Positions 21,881-30,871 of a stretch of DNA of 64,000 nucleotides are shown here, piece by piece (position 1 is the stretch's first letter; the number at the start of each line of letters is the position of its first letter). A program made the position numbers and the translations under genes. Under the pieces are notes generated by a model. That model was not told the DNA's origin, ran no database searches, and saw nothing but the letters and a program-made list of their open reading frames with translations. The stretch is from Streptomyces sp. CB01373 (GTDB taxonomy: Bacteria; Actinomycetota; Actinomycetes; Streptomycetales; Streptomycetaceae). The DNA is taken from assembly GCF_002803075.1 (NCBI RefSeq), contig NZ_NNBK01000011.1, positions 1 to 64,000 on the forward strand. Direction: 5' to 3'.

Positions 21881-22387
21881 TCAGAGCTCCAGCCGATAGC
21901 ATTGCCCCTGCCGCTCCGACACCGGCGTCACGAAGGTCTGCGCCAGACTCATGCCGAGGCGCTCGGTGACCGCGATGGACCGCTTGTTGCGCGAGTCGAC
22001 CATCGCCACCACGCTCGTCAGGCCGGCCCCCCGCAGCCGCTCCAAAGTCATTTGGGCGGCCGCCGTGACGTATCCGCGGCCCCAGTGCTCGCGGGAGAGC
22101 CGCCAGCCGATCTCGATCTCGCCCGTGGGGCCCCAGTCCCGCTCCCACGGCTGGGCGCCGGTGAAGCCGATGACCCGGCCGGTCTCGTCGAGCATCGTCC
22201 ACAGGCAGAAGCCGCGCTCGGCGTCGTGCCGCCGCTGACGGGCGGTGAGTTCCTCGTAGACGGACAGCTCCGCCGGTCTGCCGCCGTGGAACTCCATGAC
22301 GTCCGGGTCGGCGAAGATCTGGTGCCAGGCGACGGCGTCCTCATCGGTGGGGACGCGCAGGCGTACGACGGGGAGAGCTCGGTTCAC
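21881..22387 (-). CDS. GNAT family N-acetyltransferase (RimJ/RimL type)
   Basis: A 168-residue acetyltransferase starting VNRALPVVRLRVPTDED. RimJ/RimL-like landmarks are GEIEIGWRLSREHWGRGYVTAAAQ, the acetyl-CoA loop region, and VDSRNKRSIAVTERLGM. The GTG at 22387 has AAGGG about eight bases upstream. The frame stays open far upstream, but that part is antisense to the flavoprotein gene and is not protein-like. The substrate is unknown; such enzymes acetylate protein N-termini, antibiotics or small amines. It is divergent from the MenJ-like gene with a 99-base gap. Confidence 0.88.
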   Translation of the reverse strand: MNRALPVVRLRVPTDEDAVAWHQIFADPDVMEFHGGRPAELSVYEELTARQRRHDAERGFCLWTMLDETGRVIGFTGAQPWERDWGPTGEIEIGWRLSREHWGRGYVTAAAQMTLERLRGAGLTSVVAMVDSRNKRSIAVTERLGMSLAQTFVTPVSERQGQCYRLEL

Positions 22388-22486
22388 GGGGCAGCCCTTC
22401 AGCCGGGTGATCAATTCTGCTGCATAGACTGCCCATGTCCAGTGCCGGTCGGCACGCAGAATTCCGAACCTTGGGGAGATCCCGCT

Positions 22487-23776
22487 GTGACCGTGACTGA
22501 GCCCCTCTCCGAGAACACCGCAGATGTGATCGTCGTGGGCGCGGGGCCGGCCGGGTCCACCACCGCATATCACCTCGCCCGGGCCGGACTCGACGTACTC
22601 CTGCTGGAGAAGACCGAGTTCCCGCGGGAGAAGGTCTGCGGCGACGGCCTCACCCCACGCGCCGTCAAACAGCTCGTGGCGATGGGCATCGACATCTCCG
22701 AGGAGGCCGGCTGGCTGCGCAACAAGGGCCTGCGGATCGTCGGCGGAGGCGTCCGCCTCCAGCTCGACTGGCCCGACCTCGCCTCCTTCCCCGACTACGG
22801 ACTCGTGCGCAAGCGCGACGACTTCGACGAGCAGCTCGCCCGGCAGGCGCAGAAGGCGGGCGCCCGGCTGTTCGAGCGCTGCAACGTGTCCGCGCCCCTC
22901 GTGGACGACCGCACCGGCCGTATCACCGGGGTCAGGGCCAAGCTGGGCGAGGAGAAGCGCGAGGTCACCTTCCACGCGCCGCTCGTCGTCGCCGCCGACG
23001 GCAACTCCACCCGGCTGTCCCTGGCGATGGGCCTGCACCGCCGTGAGGACCGCCCGATGGGCGTCGCGGTGCGCACCTACTTCACCAGCCCGCGCCACGA
23101 CGACGACTACCTGGAGTCCTGGCTGGAGCTGTGGGACCGGCGCGGCCCCCAGGACCGGCTGCTGCCCGGCTACGGCTGGATCTTCGGCATGGGCGACGGC
23201 ACCTCCAACGTCGGCCTGGGCGTGCTCAACACCTCCGAGTCCTTCAAGGAGCTGGACTGGCGCGAGGTGCTCAAGGCCTGGTGCGCGTCGATGCCCGAGG
23301 ACTGGGGCTACACCCCGGACAACATGACCGGCCCGATCCGCGGCGCGGCCCTGCCCATGGCCTTCAACCGACAGCCGCACTACACGCGGGGCCTGCTGCT
23401 CGTCGGCGACGCCGGCGGCCTGGTCAACCCCTTCAACGGCGAGGGCATCGCCTATGCGATGGAGTCCGGTCAGCTCGCCGCCGACGTCATCGTCCAGGCC
23501 CACTCCCGGGCCACCCCGGCGCAGCGCGAACTCGCCCTGCGGCGCTACCCGCGCGTCCTGAAGGACACCTACGGCGGTTACTACACGCTGGGCCGCGCCT
23601 TCGTGAAGCTCATCGGCAACCCGAAGGTCATGCAGATCGCCGCCCAGCGCGGGCTGACCCACCCGGTGCTGATGAAGTTCACCCTCAAGCTCCTGGCCAA
23701 CCTCACCGACCCGACGGGCGGCGACGCGATGGACCGCATCATCAACGGCCTGAGCAAGGTGGCTCCGAAGGCCTGA
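22487..23776 (+). CDS. menJ: Geranylgeranyl-reductase-family flavoprotein, probable menaquinone reductase
   Basis: A 429-residue FAD enzyme. The dinucleotide-binding GAGPAGS sits at residues 18-24, EKTEFPREKVCGDGLTP follows, and the C-terminal FAD motif is LLLVGDAGGLVNPFNGEGI. In mycobacteria a homologue (MenJ) saturates an isoprene unit of menaquinone-9 and is encoded near ubiE/menG and a polyprenyl synthase. Here menG lies 1.1 kb upstream and a polyprenyl synthase 26 kb downstream. Streptomyces menaquinones are partly hydrogenated, which fits. The symbol is by homology and context; a role in archaeal-type lipid reduction is unlikely. GGGGAGA precedes the GTG. A strong terminator follows. 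Confidence 0.82.
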   Translation: MTVTEPLSENTADVIVVGAGPAGSTTAYHLARAGLDVLLLEKTEFPREKVCGDGLTPRAVKQLVAMGIDISEEAGWLRNKGLRIVGGGVRLQLDWPDLASFPDYGLVRKRDDFDEQLARQAQKAGARLFERCNVSAPLVDDRTGRITGVRAKLGEEKREVTFHAPLVVAADGNSTRLSLAMGLHRREDRPMGVAVRTYFTSPRHDDDYLESWLELWDRRGPQDRLLPGYGWIFGMGDGTSNVGLGVLNTSESFKELDWREVLKAWCASMPEDWGYTPDNMTGPIRGAALPMAFNRQPHYTRGLLLVGDAGGLVNPFNGEGIAYAMESGQLAADVIVQAHSRATPAQRELALRRYPRVLKDTYGGYYTLGRAFVKLIGNPKVMQIAAQRGLTHPVLMKFTLKLLANLTDPTGGDAMDRIINGLSKVAPKA

Positions 23777-23795
23777 GCGGACGCGGGACGACAGC

Positions 23796-23823
23796 GGGGC
23801 CGGCTCGGTCACGAGCCGGCCCC
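23796..23823 (+). terminator. Terminator after the MenJ-like gene
   Basis: GGGGCCGGCTCG at 23796-23807 pairs perfectly with CGAGCCGGCCCC at 23812-23823 around a GTCA loop, 19 bases after the stop codon. There is no T tract, as is usual in Streptomyces. Confidence 0.85.
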
Positions 23824-23866
23824 AGCCATGCCACAGGGGGTTGAAGCGGGCGAAACGGGAAAGCCG

Positions 23867-23901
23867 GAAGGGCCGCTGCCCCCGAGCGGCTGCGGCCCTT
23901 C
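23867..23901 (-). terminator. Terminator after the NlpC/P60 gene
   Basis: GAAGGGCCGC at 23867-23876 pairs perfectly with GCGGCCCTTC at 23892-23901 around a 15-base loop, 27 bases beyond the stop of the minus-strand NlpC/P60 gene. Together with the hairpin at 23796 it separates the convergent genes. Confidence 0.75.
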
Positions 23902-23928
23902 AGTCCATACGGCTGCGCGCGGGCGTCC

Positions 23929-24762
23929 TCAGAGCACCCGGACCGCGCCGGACGGCGGGTCGTAGGACAGCGGACGCTCGACGACGCCCGTTGACGGGTT
24001 CTGCGCACCGACGAACATACCGTTACCGACGTAGACACCCACGTGGTACGCGCTGCCCGCGCCGCCCCAGTAGAGGATGTCGCCCGGCTGGAGGTTGGAC
24101 AGCGACACCTGGGTGCCGGCGGTCGACTGGTCCTGGGAGACCCGCGGCAGGCTGATGCCGACCTGCTTGAAGGCGGTCTGCACCAGGCCGGAGCAGTCGA
24201 AGGCGGACGGGCCGGTGGCGCCGGAGACGTAGGCCTTGCCGACCTGGGCCTTGACGAACGAGACCACCGCCGCGGCCGAACCGGTCGCCGTGGACACGCT
24301 CGCGGAGGTGGAGCCGACGCTCGCCGTGGCGCTGAGAGTCGGCCGCTCGGTCGTGCGGGAGGCACGGTCGGCGGCGGCCTGGCGGGCGGCCTCGGCGGCC
24401 TTCTTGCGGGCGGTCTCGGCCTTCTTGCGGGCCTCCGCCTTCTTCTTGGCGTCGGCAAGGTCCGCCTTGGCCTGCTTCGCGGCGTTTGCGGCGGCCGCGT
24501 CGCGCTCGGCGCTCAGGCGGTAGTTGGCGGCTGCCTGTTCCGTCGCGTCCGCCGACTGGGCCACCTGGGCGGCCAGGTCGGAGGTCAGGGTGGGCAGTTC
24601 GAGGGTCTGGGTCACCGGCTCGGCGGCGTTCGCCGACGAGGCGGACGTGCCGGCCACTGCCAGGGTGCCGAGGACGCCGCCGGCAACTCCGGCCCGCATC
24701 GTGACTCTCGACGCGCTACGGCGGGGCTTCCGGTGGCTGCGTATGTGAGCGGTGTGGGACAT
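23929..24762 (-). CDS. Secreted NlpC/P60 peptidoglycan endopeptidase
   Basis: A 277-residue protein. A signal peptide (Arg-rich start MSHTAHIRSHRKPRRS, cleavage near SANA-AEP at residue 46) is followed by a long coiled-coil segment rich in Ala, Lys and Glu at about 60-135 and a linker. The C-terminal NlpC/P60 domain carries catalytic Cys190 (FDCSGLV) and His240 (SAYHVGVYVG). Such enzymes cut peptide stems of peptidoglycan during growth and sporulation. The ATG at 24762 gives the standard signal peptide; in-frame starts at 24792 and 24819 are possible, and an AAGGAG sits between them. A Crp-type site lies about 240 bases upstream. Confidence 0.9.
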   Translation of the reverse strand: MSHTAHIRSHRKPRRSASRVTMRAGVAGGVLGTLAVAGTSASSANAAEPVTQTLELPTLTSDLAAQVAQSADATEQAAANYRLSAERDAAAANAAKQAKADLADAKKKAEARKKAETARKKAAEAARQAAADRASRTTERPTLSATASVGSTSASVSTATGSAAAVVSFVKAQVGKAYVSGATGPSAFDCSGLVQTAFKQVGISLPRVSQDQSTAGTQVSLSNLQPGDILYWGGAGSAYHVGVYVGNGMFVGAQNPSTGVVERPLSYDPPSGAVRVL

Positions 24763-24894
24763 GGGAACAACCGGTACCAGGGGCTCCTTCATATCTTCAA
24801 GAAACGTGTGCTGCGCCACATTTGCTCAATGAGGCCGCCAAATCCCATGTCCGAGGTTCCTTATTGACGCCGTAACGGACATTGCGGGCGGACG

Positions 24895-24914
24895 TGATCA
24901 TGCCTTTGATCATG
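24895..24914. repeat. TGATCATG direct repeat
   Basis: The octamer TGATCATG occurs at 24895-24902 and again at 24907-24914 with four bases between. Each copy contains the palindrome TGATCA, so the pair could bind a dimeric or tetrameric regulator in the leader of the NlpC/P60 gene. Confidence 0.6.
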
Positions 24915-25002
24915 GTCTTTCGCTGTTACGCCCGAATTGCTCTCGACTTACCATCCGTGTGGATCGTTGGCCAAGCCCCGCTCTCAGACTCCTCTCATGA
25001 AC

Positions 25003-25016
25003 GTGACGGAGGTCAC
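25003..25016. promoter_or_regulatory. Putative Crp binding site
   Basis: GTGACGGAGGTCAC fits the Streptomyces Crp consensus GTG-N6-GNCAC exactly. With one more base on each side it forms a perfect palindrome with six-base arms (25002-25017). It lies between the NlpC/P60 gene and nuoA. Crp in Streptomyces controls germination and wall-hydrolase genes, so the NlpC/P60 gene is the more likely target. Confidence 0.55.
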
Positions 25017-25423
25017 GGAGTGATCACCCTCCGGCGGGGTCCGCGCACGAACTGACTCACCGGTCCCATTTGTCACTTGAGTCCCATTGATGAAACCGCG
25101 CCCGAGCGGCCTCCTGATTCACGCCGCCCGCTTGTGAACGGGTGAACGTGTCCACATCTCGCGTCGCCGTCCCCCTGATGTGTGAAAAGCAGGCCCATAT
25201 CAAAGGCTTGACACAGTTCGCCACTTTGCGCCGGGCGCCGGGCATCTGATAGTGCACACCCCCTCCGACCTGCAAATACGAGGTAAAATGTGACCAGTAG
25301 TGATCACACAGGTGCTTCGCGTGCGAAGATCACCGCTCATCCGACTTGATGATCGTTCGTCAGGTGGTGGAGATCACAAAGCTCATGCAATACCCCGTGT
25401 CGCAGATCACAGAGCGTCGGGCA

Positions 25424-25429
25424 TAAGAT
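25424..25429 (+). promoter_or_regulatory. Candidate -10 box for the nuo operon
   Basis: TAAGAT fits the TANNNT pattern and lies 16 bases upstream of the Rex-type operator. The operator would then sit just downstream of the start point, a position suited to repression. The -35 region (near 25400-25406) is poor, so this call is weak. Confidence 0.35.
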
Positions 25430-25444
25430 GCGAGGCAGTTGGGC

Positions 25445-25462
25445 TTGTGACCTGCTTCACAT
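25445..25462. promoter_or_regulatory. Rex operator upstream of nuoA
   Basis: TTGTGACCTGCTTCACAT matches the Rex operator consensus TTGTGAANNNNTTCACAA at 12 of 14 defined positions. Rex is an NADH-sensing repressor of respiratory genes in Streptomyces, and nuo is among its known targets in S. coelicolor. The site is 103 bases upstream of the nuoA start. Confidence 0.8.
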
Positions 25463-25565
25463 GTTCTCGATCTTGGCTGGACGAGCCGGGAAACGGGGGC
25501 CGCGTGGGGCAGCAGCGGCCCACTGACCGCCAGCAGTCAGTGCCGACTGAGAGGAGCGAGGAGCG

Positions 25566-25925
25566 GTGAACGCGTATGCGCCCATCCTCGTACTGGGAGC
25601 CCTCGGGGCAGGCTTTGCGATCTTCTCCGTGGTCATGGCCACGCTGATCGGACCGAAGCGGTACAACCGCGCCAAACTCGAGGCCTACGAGTGCGGAATC
25701 GAGCCGACCCCCACGCCGGCCGGCGGTGGGCGCTTCCCCATCAAGTACTACCTGACGGCGATGCTCTTCATCGTCTTCGACATCGAGATCGTCTTCCTCT
25801 ACCCATGGGCCGTCAGCTTCGACGCCCTGGGTGTATTCGGGCTCGTGGAGATGCTGCTCTTCGTGCTCACGGTCTTCGTCGCGTACGCGTACGTATGGCG
25901 GCGCGGCGGCCTGGAATGGGACTGA
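25566..25925 (+). CDS. nuoA: NADH-quinone oxidoreductase subunit A
   Basis: A 119-residue membrane subunit with three helices (about 5-27, 62-82, 88-110). Signature segments are EAYECGIEP, KYYLTAMLFIVFDIEIVFLYPWA and VAYAYVWRRGGLEW. NuoA lies next to NuoH and NuoJ near the quinone chamber of complex I. The GTG at 25566 follows GAGGAG at 25551-25556. It is the first of fourteen collinear nuo genes and lies downstream of a Rex-type operator. nuoB begins after 15 bases. Confidence 0.96.
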   Translation: MNAYAPILVLGALGAGFAIFSVVMATLIGPKRYNRAKLEAYECGIEPTPTPAGGGRFPIKYYLTAMLFIVFDIEIVFLYPWAVSFDALGVFGLVEMLLFVLTVFVAYAYVWRRGGLEWD

Positions 25926-25940
25926 GGGGCCTTTAACGAC

Positions 25941-26491
<551 letters not shown>

Positions 26492-26495
<4 letters not shown>

Positions 26496-27271
26496 GCGAC
26501 GGACACGGCAAGGACGTCAACGGGTCCGCGAACGGGGCGAACGGGGTGAACCCTGAGAAGGACCTGTCCGCCGGCAACCTTCCCGGCCGGCGGGGCCAGG
26601 GCGGTGAGGAGATCCGCGTCCAGCGCGGCATGTTCGGCGCCAACAACGGCGGCGACACCTCCGGCTACGGCGGGCTGGTCCGCTCGGTCCGGCTCCCGGG
26701 TCCGGCGAGCCGCCCCTACGGCGGCCCCGGCGGAGCCTTCGACGAGATCGCCGACGAACTCGAGGGCGCGCTGGAGGAACAGGGACTCCTCCCGGAGAAC
26801 GCGATCGAGAAGACGGTCGTCGACCGCGGCGAACTGACCCTCCACATCGAGCGCGAGCACCTGGTGCGCGTCGCCCGCACCCTGCGCGACGACCCCGCCC
26901 TGCGCTTCGAGCTGTGCACCGGCGTCAGCGGCGTCCACTACCCGCAGGACAAGGGCCGCGAACTGCACGCCGTGTACCACCTGCGCTCGATCACCCACAA
27001 CCGGCTGGTCCGGCTGGAGGTCAGCGCCCCCGACGCCGACCCGCACATCCCGTCGCTGGTCCCCGTCTACCCGACCAACGACTGGCACGAGCGCGAGACC
27101 TACGACTTCTTCGGAATCGTCTTCGACGGCCACCCGGCCCTGACACGGATCATGATGCCGGACGACTGGCAGGGCCATCCGCAGCGCAAGGACTACCCCC
27201 TCGGCGGCATCCCCGTCGAGTACAAGGGCGCCCAGATCCCGGCTCCGGACCAGCGGAGGTCGTACTCATGA
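26492..27271 (+). CDS. nuoC: NADH-quinone oxidoreductase subunit C
   Basis: A 259-residue subunit of the connecting module. The conserved 30-kDa domain spans about residues 95-240 ([20 protein letters not shown], then [40 protein letters not shown]). An N-terminal extension of about 70 residues (Gly/Asn-rich, then [17 protein letters not shown]) precedes it and is longer than in enterobacterial NuoC. The ATG at 26492 overlaps the nuoB stop and the gene end overlaps nuoD. It is separate from NuoD, unlike the fused E. coli form. Confidence 0.95.
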
Positions 27272-28599
27272 GCACGCACACCCCGTCGTCGTCCTCCGCG
27301 CGCGAGACGACCGAGGGCACGGTCTACACGGTCACCGGTGGCGACTGGGACGAGGTCGCCCGGTCCGCGGCCCGCGCGGACGACGAGCGCATCGTCGTCA
27401 ACATGGGTCCCCAGCACCCCTCGACCCACGGCGTGCTCCGGCTGATCCTGGAGATCGACGGCGAGACGGTCACCGAGGCCCGCTGCGGCATCGGCTATCT
27501 GCACACCGGTATCGAGAAGAACATCGAGTTCCGCACGTGGACGCAGGGCACCACCTTCGTCACGCGCATGGACTACCTGACGTCCTTCTTCAACGAGACC
27601 GCCTACTGCCTCGCCGTCGAGAAACTCCTCGGCATCGAGGACCAGATCACCGAACGCGCCAAGATCATCCGGGTGCTCCTGATGGAGCTGAACCGGCTCT
27701 CCTCCCACCTGGTGTGCATCGCCACCGGCGGCATGGAACTCGGCGCGACCACGATCATGATCTACGGATTCCGTGATCGTGAAATGATTCTCGACCTCTA
27801 CGAGCTCATCACCGGCCTGCGGATGAACCACGCGTACATCCGGCCCGGCGGACTCGCCCAGGACCTGCCGCCCGGCGCGGTGGACCAGATCCGCGAGTTC
27901 GTGAAGAAGATGACGAAGAACCTCCCGGAGTACGACAAGCTCGCCACCGGGAACCCCATCTTCAAGGCCCGTATGCAGGACGTCGGCTACCTCGACCTGG
28001 CCGGCTGCATGGCCCTCGGCGCCACCGGCCCGATCCTGCGCTCCACCGGCCTGCCGCATGACCTGCGCAAGACCCAGCCCTACTGCGGCTACGAGACGTA
28101 CGACTTCGACATCCCGACCGCCGACACCTGCGACTCCTACGGCCGCTTCCTGATCCGCCTGGAGGAGATGCGCCAGTCGCTCAGGATCGTCGAGCAGTGC
28201 CTGGACCGGCTGGAGCCGGGCCCGGTCATGGTCGCCGACAAGAAGATCGCCTGGCCCGCCCAGCTCGCCCTGGGACCGGACGGACTCGGCAACTCCCTGG
28301 ACCACATCAAGAAGATCATGGGCACCTCCATGGAGGCCCTGATCCACCACTTCAAGCTGGTCACCGAGGGCTTCCGCGTCCCGCCGGGACAGGCGTACGC
28401 GGCGGTCGAGTCGCCCAAGGGCGAACTCGGGGTGCACGTCGTCTCCGACGGAGGCACCCGCCCCTACCGGGTCCACTTCCGGGACCCGTCCTTCACCAAC
28501 CTTCAGGCGATGGCGGCGATGTGCGAGGGCGGCCAGGTCGCCGACGTCATCGTCGCCGTCGCGTCCATCGATCCCGTGATGGGAGGCGTCGACCGGTGA
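27268..28599 (+). CDS. nuoD: NADH-quinone oxidoreductase subunit D
   Basis: A 443-residue 49-kDa subunit that forms the quinone site with NuoB. Landmarks are VVNMGPQHPSTHGVLRL (with the quinone-loop His), RCGIGYLHTGIEKN, GFRDREMILDL and the C-terminal DPVMGGVDR. The first 40 residues are a Ser/Thr-rich lead. The ATG overlaps nuoC by four bases and the TGA overlaps the nuoE GTG. Size and motifs are normal. Confidence 0.97.
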   Translation: MSTHTPSSSSARETTEGTVYTVTGGDWDEVARSAARADDERIVVNMGPQHPSTHGVLRLILEIDGETVTEARCGIGYLHTGIEKNIEFRTWTQGTTFVTRMDYLTSFFNETAYCLAVEKLLGIEDQITERAKIIRVLLMELNRLSSHLVCIATGGMELGATTIMIYGFRDREMILDLYELITGLRMNHAYIRPGGLAQDLPPGAVDQIREFVKKMTKNLPEYDKLATGNPIFKARMQDVGYLDLAGCMALGATGPILRSTGLPHDLRKTQPYCGYETYDFDIPTADTCDSYGRFLIRLEEMRQSLRIVEQCLDRLEPGPVMVADKKIAWPAQLALGPDGLGNSLDHIKKIMGTSMEALIHHFKLVTEGFRVPPGQAYAAVESPKGELGVHVVSDGGTRPYRVHFRDPSFTNLQAMAAMCEGGQVADVIVAVASIDPVMGGVDR

Positions 28600-29528
28600 C
28601 CACCAGTTCTTCGGAGCAGGGCGTCAGCCTGGGCATGCCCGAACTGCCCGCGCCCGACTACCCGGACGACGTCCGTACCCGGCTCGAGCGGGACGCGCGC
28701 GAGATCATCGCCCGCTACCCGGACTCCCGGTCCGCCCTCCTGCCGCTGCTGCACCTGGTGCAGTCGGAGGAGGGGCACGTCACGCGCACCGGGATGCGGT
28801 TCTGCGCGGACGTGCTCGGCCTGACCACGGCCGAGGTCACCGCGGTCGCCACCTTCTACACGATGTACCGGCGCAAGCCGTCCGGCGACTACCAGGTGGG
28901 CGTCTGCACCAACACCCTGTGCGCCGTGATGGGCGGCGACGCCATCTTCGAGGCCCTCCAGGAGCACCTCGGCGTCGGCAACGGCGAGACCACCGACGAC
29001 GGCAAGGTCACCCTGGAGCACATCGAGTGCAACGCGGCCTGCGACTACGCGCCGGTCGTGATGGTCAACTGGGAGTTCTTCGACAATCAGACCCCGGCGA
29101 GCATCAAGCGCCTGGTCGACGACCTGCGCGCGGGCCGGCCGGTGACACCCACGCGCGGCGCGCCCCTGTGCACGTTCAAGGAGACCGCCCGGATCCTGGC
29201 CGGCTTCCCCGACGAGCGCGAAGGGGCGACGGAGTCCGGCGGCAGCGCGGGACCCGCCTCGCTGGTGGGCCTCCGCCTGGCCAAGGGAGAGGCCGCACCC
29301 GCGCGCGTGGTCCACCCGCGCGACGGCGGACCGCAGGACGCCGGCCCGCACGACGCCGTGCACCAGCCGTCGCCGACCGAGCACCTGAGCTCGCACGACG
29401 CGCCGCAGGACACATCGGCATCCGACCCGCCCGACCCGTCGCCCACCACCCGTGACGGAGGGGCTACGCCCCGCACCTCTGATGCGGCGGGACCTGTCGG
29501 AGACGTCGGAGAGGAGGGGGAGGGATGA
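28596..29528 (+). CDS. nuoE: NADH-quinone oxidoreductase subunit E with long C-terminal tail
   Basis: A 310-residue protein. The normal 24-kDa subunit takes up about residues 1-205 and binds cluster N1a through CTNTLC and CNAACDY. The tail of about 105 residues from EGATESGG onward is rich in Asp, Pro, His, Ser and Thr and has no predicted fold. E. coli NuoE is about 166 residues, so this tail nearly doubles the protein. The GTG at 28596 and the end both overlap neighbours. The tail may be a Streptomyces-specific disordered extension. Confidence 0.94.
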   Translation: MTTSSSEQGVSLGMPELPAPDYPDDVRTRLERDAREIIARYPDSRSALLPLLHLVQSEEGHVTRTGMRFCADVLGLTTAEVTAVATFYTMYRRKPSGDYQVGVCTNTLCAVMGGDAIFEALQEHLGVGNGETTDDGKVTLEHIECNAACDYAPVVMVNWEFFDNQTPASIKRLVDDLRAGRPVTPTRGAPLCTFKETARILAGFPDEREGATESGGSAGPASLVGLRLAKGEAAPARVVHPRDGGPQDAGPHDAVHQPSPTEHLSSHDAPQDTSASDPPDPSPTTRDGGATPRTSDAAGPVGDVGEEGEG

Positions 29529-30871
29529 CCTTGGCACCGGAGATCGACGAGAGCAGCCCGGAGAAGCTGCTCGTACCCGTGCTGTCCGCCTTCTGGGACG
29601 AGGACAGGTCCTGGACGATGGACGTGTACCGAAGGCACGACGGGTACGAAGGACTGCGCAAGGCGCTCGCCATGTCGCCGGACGACGTGATCGCGTACGT
29701 CAAGGACTCCGGTCTGCGCGGCCGCGGCGGCGCCGGATTCCCGACCGGAATGAAGTGGCAGTTCATTCCCCAGGGCGATGGCAAGCCGCACTATCTTGTT
29801 GTCAACGCCGACGAATCGGAGCCCGGGACCTGCAAGGACATCCCGCTCCTCTTCGCGAACCCGCACAGCCTCATCGAGGGCATCGTCATCGCGTGCTACG
29901 CCATCAGGTCGTCGCATGCCTTCATCTATCTGCGGGGCGAAGTCGTCCCCGTACTGCGGCGGTTGCACGAGGCCGTGCGCGAGGCCCACGCGGCCGGCTA
30001 TCTCGGCGAGAACATCCTGGGCAGCGGCCTCGACCTCGAACTCACCGTGCACGCCGGCGCCGGCGCGTACATCTGCGGTGAGGAGACCGCACTGCTGGAC
30101 TCGCTCGAAGGCCGCCGCGGCCAACCGCGGCTGCGTCCTCCCTTCCCTGCCGTCGCGGGCCTCTACGCGTGCCCCACTGTGGTGAACAACGTCGAGTCCA
30201 TCGCGTCGGTTCCCGCGATCCTGAACAACGGCAAGGACTGGTTCAGGTCCATGGGCAGCGAGAAGTCCCCGGGCTTCACGCTCTACTCCCTCAGCGGCCA
30301 TGTCGCCAGCCCCGGCCAGTACGAGGCCCCGCTCGGCATCACACTGCGTCAGCTGCTCGACATGAGCGGCGGAATGCGCCCCGGGCACCGGCTGAAGTTC
30401 TGGACGCCGGGCGGCTCCTCGACGCCGATGTTCACCGACGAGCACCTCGACGTCCCGCTCGACTACGAGGGAGTGGGCGCCGCGGGCTCGATGCTCGGCA
30501 CCAAGGCCCTCCAGTGTTTCGACGAGACCACCTGCGTGGTGCGGGCCGTGACCCGGTGGACCGAGTTCTACGCCCACGAGTCCTGCGGCAAGTGCACACC
30601 GTGCCGCGAAGGAACGTACTGGCTGGTGCAGTTGCTGCGGGACATCGAGGCCGGCAAGGGCGCGATGTCCGACCTCGACAAGCTGAACGACATCGCCGAC
30701 AACATCAACGGCAAGTCCTTCTGCGCCCTCGGTGACGGCGCCGCCTCCCCGATCTTCTCCTCCCTGAAGTTCTTCCGCGAGGAGTACGAGCAGCACATCA
30801 CGGGCCGGGGCTGCCCCTTCGACCCGGCCAAGTCCACGGCCTGGGCCGATCGCACGGAGGTGAACCCATGA
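29525..30871 (+). CDS. nuoF: NADH-quinone oxidoreductase subunit F
   Basis: A 448-residue 51-kDa subunit that oxidises NADH. The NADH/FMN motif is LRGRGGAGFPTGMKW. FMN-site residues follow in VNADESEPGTCKD and GAGAYICGEETALL. The 4Fe-4S cluster N3 ligands are in ESCGKCTPCREG and a later Cys (KSFCALGDGA). The gene overlaps nuoE and nuoG by four bases each. Length and motifs are complete. Confidence 0.97.
   Translation: MTLAPEIDESSPEKLLVPVLSAFWDEDRSWTMDVYRRHDGYEGLRKALAMSPDDVIAYVKDSGLRGRGGAGFPTGMKWQFIPQGDGKPHYLVVNADESEPGTCKDIPLLFANPHSLIEGIVIACYAIRSSHAFIYLRGEVVPVLRRLHEAVREAHAAGYLGENILGSGLDLELTVHAGAGAYICGEETALLDSLEGRRGQPRLRPPFPAVAGLYACPTVVNNVESIASVPAILNNGKDWFRSMGSEKSPGFTLYSLSGHVASPGQYEAPLGITLRQLLDMSGGMRPGHRLKFWTPGGSSTPMFTDEHLDVPLDYEGVGAAGSMLGTKALQCFDETTCVVRAVTRWTEFYAHESCGKCTPCREGTYWLVQLLRDIEAGKGAMSDLDKLNDIADNINGKSFCALGDGAASPIFSSLKFFREEYEQHITGRGCPFDPAKSTAWADRTEVNP

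Larger units (their letters stand above)
24763..25565. other. 800-base intergenic region between the NlpC gene and nuoA
   Basis: This divergent spacer is less GC-rich than its surroundings and holds no convincing gene; two short open frames in it lack ribosome-binding sites and protein-like composition. It contains a TGATCATG direct repeat, a Crp-type palindrome, five copies of GATCAC (25022, 25302, 25328, 25372, 25405), a candidate nuoA -10 box and a Rex-type operator. A minus-strand TAAGTC (complement of 24945-24950) could be the NlpC -10 box, about 70 bases from the Crp-type site centre. Confidence 0.6.

Noticed and set aside
22388..23812. Long minus-strand open frame extending the GNAT gene
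   Set aside because: It is antisense to the flavoprotein gene, an effect of third-position G/C bias, and its translation is not protein-like.
24763..24980. c-di-AMP riboswitch ahead of the NlpC/P60 gene
   Set aside because: The GAATCCTGCC and CCCGACAGCT blocks of the ydaO core are absent from this leader, unlike at 49224-49432.
25134..25151. TTGTGAA near 25134 as a second Rex site
   Set aside because: Only the left half matches; the right half reads TGAACGT rather than TTCACAA.
25057..25569. Two short open frames in the nuoA upstream region (25057-25275 minus, 25300-25569 plus)
   Set aside because: Neither has a ribosome-binding site or family features, and the second runs through the Rex operator into nuoA.
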